Shown one piece after another: positions 59,770-64,000 of a stretch of DNA of 64,000 nt. Source of the stretch: Algoriphagus faecimaris (GTDB taxonomy: Bacteria; Bacteroidota; Bacteroidia; Cytophagales; Cyclobacteriaceae); NCBI RefSeq assembly GCF_900101705.1, contig NZ_FNAC01000019.1, positions 17,019 through 81,018 of the forward strand, in the 5' to 3' direction. A model generated the notes under the pieces. It was not told the DNA's origin and did no database searches. It saw only the letters and a program-made list of their open reading frames with translations. A program made the translations under genes and the position numbers. How positions within the stretch are numbered: the first letter of the stretch is position 1; each line of letters starts with the position of its first letter.

Positions 59770-61270
59770 TATAATTTCCGGTCGCTTCGTTCTCTAATAT
59801 TTTACTTATCTCACTCCAACTGCTTCCAGAAGGAATAAAGTCCTTTACTTCATCCAAAGGATCTTCAGTTCCGTCTTTCAAAAGTCCTCCAAATGCCATC
59901 TTGTAATAGTAGTCAAACCCTAAACTACCTCCTGTAGGTCCATACTTCTTATCCCAATTATAAAGAGATACTGCCATTCCAAGAATATATTGGCTCATTA
60001 ATGCATGATGTGTATCAGGTAGATTCTCTGGATATTCTTTCCAATATTCATTCAGCAATTGTACCGTATTCATATCAGTTTGAATCTTTGCTTGTTTCAC
60101 TAAATAAGCATGAACCGTTTCATGAATAATTGTTCTAGCGATACTCAGAGATGTTGCTTTTAGCAGATAATCGTTATTCAATGTTATGGTGATGATACCA
60201 TTTACAATAGGAGAAGTAGATCCACCAGCCTTGGAACCTGTATTTCCATTCCGAATCCGATAGTCAAATTGTCCACTATTTTCAAACAGATCCAGCATTC
60301 CTGGGAAGATATCCAAGCTTCCCAAACCACTCATATCAGTCAAATATGCGCTCCCTTTAGATAGCTCTTTAAAAATGTCGGCAGCGCAGGGATTGGTCAG
60401 TTGATTGATAATGGTTGAGGGAGCGGGTATCGATGGTGGATCATAACTAGGTTCGTCTCTTGGTGGAACTGGCACCGGGTCATCACAGCATGTCGGTCTT
60501 TCATAGTCGTGATATTCTCCTCCTTCTCCAGAACCCCCATCCGGAGTATATCCTGTATCCCCAGAACAATAAGTTTTGGTCACATCTACTACTGTTCCGC
60601 CACCTTGATTATCAGGAATAAAAATAGATCGTTCTATTTCATGACAATCTCCTGCTATTTTGGCTTGATGGTTGGTAGAATTAATTGGGTGGTATTTAAA
60701 ATGGTGGACCACTTCGCCCTCCTCAAAGGTAAACCCGATAAAGTGCCGCTCATCATAGGTCCAGATATCCACTATTCCTGACCAGTCATAAGGAATCCCA
60801 TCGTAGCTGATCCCCTCAAAGTCTTCAATCGAGCCCTCTCCATCGGGATAGTACCTCGCTATCACTGGATCAAAACGCTCCTCTGTAGGATGCTTAACAA
60901 ACATGATGTTCTGAATTACCAGTTCAGATGGGTTCCGATCCGGGAAGCTGTCTAGCATACTGGCAGGGAAGTATTTGGTTGCATTGGCCAAGCTTACTTC
61001 AAAGACCTCCCGTCCATCGGGAAAGTAGTAGTGATGGAATTGATCCCAATCGGGTTCTTTCTCGAAGAAGGGAAGGATCAATTCTTGCGACCCGGATCGG
61101 AGATTGCTGCCCCTCTCAGGCAATCGTAGCTTGGTTTTGTTTTGCTCAAACCAGTTTCGGACTTTGGCGAGCTGATCGCGTTCGCTCTGTTCCACTCGGG
61201 GACTTTCAGGTTCCTGTATGCATGAACTAAGCAGTAAACTAGCCAAGACAAAAGCGGTTAAAACTCTCAA
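59744..61270 (-). CDS. Lipoprotein with C-terminal HExxH zincin domain (possible toxin)
   Basis: 508 residues, TTG start fixing a lipoprotein signal (LASLLLSSC). The residues after the Cys (IQEPESP) resemble a surface-export signal. Residues ~20-240 are a strand-rich region of unknown type; ~245-290 are a Gly/Pro/Asp-rich linker (CCDDPVPVPPRDEPSYDPP); ~290-508 form a zincin-like domain with HETVH (His383, Glu384, His387) preceded by SIARTII, and a likely third ligand in DTHHA (His421/His422). The final ~105 residues are repeated in the orphan fragment downstream. Linker plus C-terminal enzymatic domain, overlapping a small secreted gene, is reminiscent of toxin-inhibitor pairs; a plain surface peptidase is the alternative. 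Confidence 0.6.
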   Translation of the reverse strand: MRVLTAFVLASLLLSSCIQEPESPRVEQSERDQLAKVRNWFEQNKTKLRLPERGSNLRSGSQELILPFFEKEPDWDQFHHYYFPDGREVFEVSLANATKYFPASMLDSFPDRNPSELVIQNIMFVKHPTEERFDPVIARYYPDGEGSIEDFEGISYDGIPYDWSGIVDIWTYDERHFIGFTFEEGEVVHHFKYHPINSTNHQAKIAGDCHEIERSIFIPDNQGGGTVVDVTKTYCSGDTGYTPDGGSGEGGEYHDYERPTCCDDPVPVPPRDEPSYDPPSIPAPSTIINQLTNPCAADIFKELSKGSAYLTDMSGLGSLDIFPGMLDLFENSGQFDYRIRNGNTGSKAGGSTSPIVNGIITITLNNDYLLKATSLSIARTIIHETVHAYLVKQAKIQTDMNTVQLLNEYWKEYPENLPDTHHALMSQYILGMAVSLYNWDKKYGPTGGSLGFDYYYKMAFGGLLKDGTEDPLDEVKDFIPSGSSWSEISKILENEATGNYNANGEKCN

Positions 61271-61294
61271 AAATCCGTTTTTACCTGGATTTTT
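61269..61294 (-). promoter_or_regulatory. Hairpin covering the start codon of the zincin lipoprotein gene
   Basis: AAAAATCC (61269-61276) and GGATTTTT (61287-61294) are perfect 8-bp arms with a 10-nt loop; the TTG start (61270-61268) is partly inside the 3' arm. It could limit initiation or act as an attenuator. Confidence 0.45.
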
Positions 61295-61587
61295 GTAATA
61301 GGGGGGGTAAAATTGTTTTTCATTAGATGAAAGAGTGTGTTGAAAACTGATTGATTCTCAATTGTATAAATCTATTCTATGAAATGCAAGATTTTTCAGT
61401 AAAAAAGTAGATTAAGAGAAGTTATTTCTTGAAATAATTATATTATGAAGAGTAAATAAAAATATCTAACCCGCTTCGATTAAGCTGTAAAAAAGAATTT
61501 TTTTTCATTTTGTTGCCAAAAATCGTATTTCGCCCTAAATGCCCAATCCTAAAAGCAAATGGTGTCTTTTCGATTAGCCTTGGACCC
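61295..61587. other. AT-rich gene-free interval
   Basis: Very AT-rich stretch between the zincin lipoprotein gene and the 3' end of the RsmB-like gene. No tRNA-like structure, no convincing open frame. The frame of the lipoprotein stays open upstream to about 61361 but without ATG, GTG or TTG before 61270. Confidence 0.4.
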
Positions 61588-62775
61588 TTACTTCTTCATC
61601 AACCTGGCAATATAAAAACCGTCAAATCCACTTTCATGGGCCAACACCCGCTGCTCTTCGAGTAACTCAAATTCCTTTCCGGCTTCAGAATTCAAAAATT
61701 TCTGGATTTGTTTCTCATTTTCCGAAGGCAAAATGCTACAGGTCGCATAGACCATTTGCCCACCCTTTTTTAGCATGCTGGGATAGGATTGCAATATTTC
61801 CTGTTGGGTTTCCTGCACTTGGGCAATGGATTCGGGACTGAGTTTCCACTTGGTGTCGGGATTTCGGCGGAGTACACCCATCCCGGAGCAAGGCACATCA
61901 AGTAGCAGTCGATCTGCGGACTCTTTCAGTCGCTTGATAGTCTTGGAGCCCTCAATCACTTTCCGCTCAATGATGTCAATTCCGTTTCTTCTTGCCCGCA
62001 GTTTGGTTTGCTGAAGCTTCCATTCCCCCAGATCCATGGAGAGGATTTTTCCTTTGTTTTCCATCAAGGCTGCCAGATGCAGGGTTTTGCCTCCCGCACC
62101 GGCACAGGCATCGATGACGCGCATGCCCGGCTCCACGGCCAAAGCCGCTGCGACCAATTGGGAAGAGGCATCCTGCACCTCAAAAAGTCCCTCCTTAAAT
62201 GCCGGGTTTCTGAAAATATTCTGTCTTTCCTCCAGAATCAAGGCATCTGGATAGCCTTTGACGATGTAAGTCCGAATACCATCTGCAGCCAAGCGGTTTT
62301 TAAGTTGCTCCCGGTTCATTTTTAAGGTATTCACTCGAAGCACCACTTCTGCCTCTTCATTGAGACTGTGGATTTCCGGCGCCCATTTATCGCCCAGTTC
62401 TTTTTCGCCCAACTCTTGCATCCAATCGGGAATCGACTCCAAGAGCGCCGGCTTTTCCAAGGCTTCGTAGCGGGTTTTCAGTTTTTCGGGATTGATCCGC
62501 GCAAATTCCTCCCAAGGCGGCAGCTCATTTCCCTGCATCAGCCAATAAGTACCAAAAAGATCCCAGTAGTCCTTTGAGGGGCTGAGGTAATTGATCAGTC
62601 TCCACCAGCGAACCATCTCGTAGGTGGTCTCTGCGATAAAAGAGCGGTCTCTCGCCCCCCATTTGGGATTGGATTTGAGGGTTCGCTCGATCACCTTGTC
62701 AGCGTATTGTCCCTCTTCAAAAATGGCTTCCAAGGCGGAATGAACCCCTCGGATGGTATTATTATGCAGCTTCAT
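61588..62775 (-). CDS. RsmB/NOP family rRNA or tRNA cytosine-C5 methyltransferase
   Basis: 395 residues. Residues ~5-60 resemble the N-terminal NusB-like part (GARDRSFIAETTYEMVRWW). SAM-binding core: DACAGAGGKTLHLAALM (motif I, about 220), LLLDVPCSGMGVLRRNPDTK (motif IV) and MVYATCSILPSENEKQI (motif VI); the Cys of PCS and TCS are the two catalytic cysteines of RNA m5C enzymes. RsmB modifies C967 of 16S rRNA in E. coli; the exact target here is not certain, so no symbol is given. The start is an ATG with an N-terminus of normal length. Confidence 0.88.
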   Translation of the reverse strand: MKLHNNTIRGVHSALEAIFEEGQYADKVIERTLKSNPKWGARDRSFIAETTYEMVRWWRLINYLSPSKDYWDLFGTYWLMQGNELPPWEEFARINPEKLKTRYEALEKPALLESIPDWMQELGEKELGDKWAPEIHSLNEEAEVVLRVNTLKMNREQLKNRLAADGIRTYIVKGYPDALILEERQNIFRNPAFKEGLFEVQDASSQLVAAALAVEPGMRVIDACAGAGGKTLHLAALMENKGKILSMDLGEWKLQQTKLRARRNGIDIIERKVIEGSKTIKRLKESADRLLLDVPCSGMGVLRRNPDTKWKLSPESIAQVQETQQEILQSYPSMLKKGGQMVYATCSILPSENEKQIQKFLNSEAGKEFELLEEQRVLAHESGFDGFYIARLMKK

Positions 62776-62832
62776 TCGATTCTATTTCTGCACAAAGGTA
62801 GGTTTTCTTTCCGAGTCTTTTGAATCCTCCAA

Positions 62833-63639
62833 TCAAAAGGGCTTAAAGCTCAGGGAAAGCCGAACCCCTTCCCGTGCTACGGCCGAACCGAAATCATAAC
62901 GATCCCCAAAATAGCCTTCGGCTAATAAATAGTTGGGATCATAAATAGTCAAGCCATTGGTCAAGCTGGGAACGCCTTTCAAGCTTTGCTTGCGAAACTC
63001 CAAAAAATTGGCTCGCAGACCCAAGTCCAGCTTTGGGGATAGTGACCAGGCAAAAGCCAAATCCAAGCCCGCTTTCCAGTTATTCTGCTCCACTCCCCTT
63101 ACAATCGGTCCGGGGGCTATGCTGAGGCAATTCGGACAAGGCCACCAATACCAGTAGGAATAATCCGGGAAAATCTCCAATTGTCCATTAGTTCCACTTT
63201 CATTCATTCCATAAAAATTGATATTCAGCGAGGTTTTTTCACCTAAGCTGATCCGGCGCTGTATAAATGCACCAAAACCAATCAATTCGCTTTGTAGTCC
63301 AACTGGAATAGTCTCCGTCGTGTTGCCAATATAAATCGGGTTCCCATTCTCATCCGGCTGTGGACCGTAAATCTCTCTATATCGCTTCCCGTCTTCCTGC
63401 TGCTGATAGGTAGCGCTCGGGCCTCCCAACAGTCCAATGGCCCATTTTTCACCAATAGGTATGCCTACAAATAACCTAGCACTTCCAAATCGATTTTTTT
63501 CAGGAGCAAAAAATTGGGGATAGCTCAGGGACTTTTCCCAATAAGTACCGTCGAGCTCAAAGAATACACTGCGTTTTTCCTGAGCATAAGAAATGAAAGG
63601 AAGAAGCAAAATCCAGGTTAGTAAAATTAGTTTTTTCAT
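62833..63639 (-). CDS. Outer-membrane beta-barrel protein of unknown function
   Basis: 268 residues with a signal peptide (LILLTWILLLPFISYAQ). The mature chain alternates aromatic strands (RSVFFELDGTYWEKSLSY; GSARLFVGIPIGEKWAIG; AGLDLAFAWSLSPKLDLGLR) and ends VRLSLSFKPF with a terminal Phe, typical of outer-membrane barrels. A loop CPNCLS with two cysteines lies near residue 170. No named family. It lies 47 bp from the start of the candidate insertion sequence and next to the RsmB-like gene on the same strand. Confidence 0.65.
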   Translation of the reverse strand: MKKLILLTWILLLPFISYAQEKRSVFFELDGTYWEKSLSYPQFFAPEKNRFGSARLFVGIPIGEKWAIGLLGGPSATYQQQEDGKRYREIYGPQPDENGNPIYIGNTTETIPVGLQSELIGFGAFIQRRISLGEKTSLNINFYGMNESGTNGQLEIFPDYSYWYWWPCPNCLSIAPGPIVRGVEQNNWKAGLDLAFAWSLSPKLDLGLRANFLEFRKQSLKGVPSLTNGLTIYDPNYLLAEGYFGDRYDFGSAVAREGVRLSLSFKPF

Positions 63640-63686
63640 GTGTTTATAATTTGTTTCTTTTTCATTTTTAGGTAAAGGAATAAAAA

Positions 63687-64000
63687 GGCTCTAGATGATT
63701 TATAGTGGGTAACTGGAAACTGATTTAGGGAAAGTATCTATTTTAGTTTCATGAACAGCAATCAGATTTTTGAGATGGCCCTAGGTCTAGAGAAGCCATG
63801 GCATGTAAAGGAGATAATAATGACAAAGCCTGAGGCTGGGCACCACGGCCAGATCGATATATATCTTGACTTCGAGAAGGGTTTTAAATTCCCGAACGGG
63901 AAGACCCATGATACGGTCGAAAGGACCTGGCAGCATCTCAATTTTTTCCAACATAAATGTTTCCTTCATGCACGGGTTCCCAGAGTACAAACAGCTGATG
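63687..64000 (+). mobile_element. Left end of an ISL3-type insertion sequence (cut by the window edge)
   Basis: The sequence from 63687 starts GGCTCTAGATGATTTATAG, of the GG(C/G)TCT kind common at ISL3 ends, and lies 64 bp before a transposase start. The matching right end and the 8-bp target duplication lie outside the window, so the exact left boundary is tentative. Confidence 0.5.
63751..64000 (+). CDS. ISL3-family transposase, N-terminal part
   Basis: The frame is open from the ATG at 63751 to the window edge (83 codons). THDTVERTWQHLNFFQHKC and FLHARVPRV are the characteristic N-terminal motif of ISL3 transposases. The region before and after it normally carries the zinc-ribbon cysteines (CPxCG and CPxHG); here the corresponding places read FKFPNGKTHD and VQTAD, with only one Cys in the stretch, so this may be a subgroup without a metal-binding ribbon. 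The DDE catalytic part lies beyond the window. Whether the element is intact cannot be told. Confidence 0.85.
   Translation, partial: MNSNQIFEMALGLEKPWHVKEIIMTKPEAGHHGQIDIYLDFEKGFKFPNGKTHDTVERTWQHLNFFQHKCFLHARVPRVQTAD

Noticed and set aside
61271..61361. Upstream extension of the zincin lipoprotein
   Set aside because: The frame is open but has no start codon, and the signal peptide begins exactly at the TTG.
63787..63990. Minus-strand open frame of 67 codons near the right edge
   Set aside because: Antisense to the ISL3 transposase start, which has clear family motifs on the plus strand.

Overview
The window looks like chromosomal DNA of a Bacteroidota bacterium of the order Cytophagales, most like Cyclobacteriaceae (Algoriphagus-type). 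The signs are a SusD-family protein at the left edge, a GldJ/GldK-type gliding lipoprotein, many lipoproteins and outer-membrane barrels, LytTR two-component genes, few Shine-Dalgarno sequences, several TTG/GTG starts, and at least eight exact TAnnTTTG -7 elements placed 20-70 nt before starts. No rRNA, tRNA or CRISPR array was seen. The family assignment to Algoriphagus-like bacteria is inference.

Layout. 1-4.3 kb: 3' end of a susD gene, an OxyR-type regulator convergent with an NlpE-like lipoprotein, a TonB-C-like protein, a DUF1569 protein, and uppP. 4.4-9.3 kb: S9D peptidase, a small barrel protein and the GldJ/K-type lipoprotein. 9.4-14.4 kb: mfd, an orphan cytochrome oxidase subunit III-like protein, an SRPBCC protein and a Fur regulator with a palindrome at its promoter. 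14.6-18.3 kb: a double retropepsin-PDZ protein, a lemA-TPM-TPM cluster and ndk. 18.5-24.2 kb: nrnA-like gene, three tandem FKBP lipoproteins, an ICMT-like methyltransferase, a saccharopine-dehydrogenase-like enzyme and deoC. 24.2-27.8 kb: a Na/Pi cotransporter-like gene divergent from a distant PiT-like permease, then tadA and a Mn-type sodA.

28-36 kb: CNNM/CBS protein, a GT35 phosphorylase whose PLP-lysine position is Thr, an M14 peptidase, a VOC protein, and a YceI-barrel-YceI cluster. 36-48.7 kb: uvrA, a LytS-type kinase with a LytTR regulator, a second LytTR regulator, a surface-type lipoprotein, an AsmA-like protein and phoH. 48.9-56 kb: SNF2 helicase and the ileS-lspA operon. 61.6-64 kb: an RsmB-like methyltransferase, a barrel protein and the left end of an ISL3-type insertion sequence cut by the window edge.

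The most unusual part is 57.1-61.3 kb. A lipoprotein with a C-terminal HExxH (zincin) domain overlaps a small secreted protein. That junction is duplicated downstream as an orphan zincin C-terminal fragment overlapping a second small secreted protein, and two more distant relatives of the small protein follow. The arrangement resembles a toxin/inhibitor array with orphan modules, but the function is not established by sequence alone.
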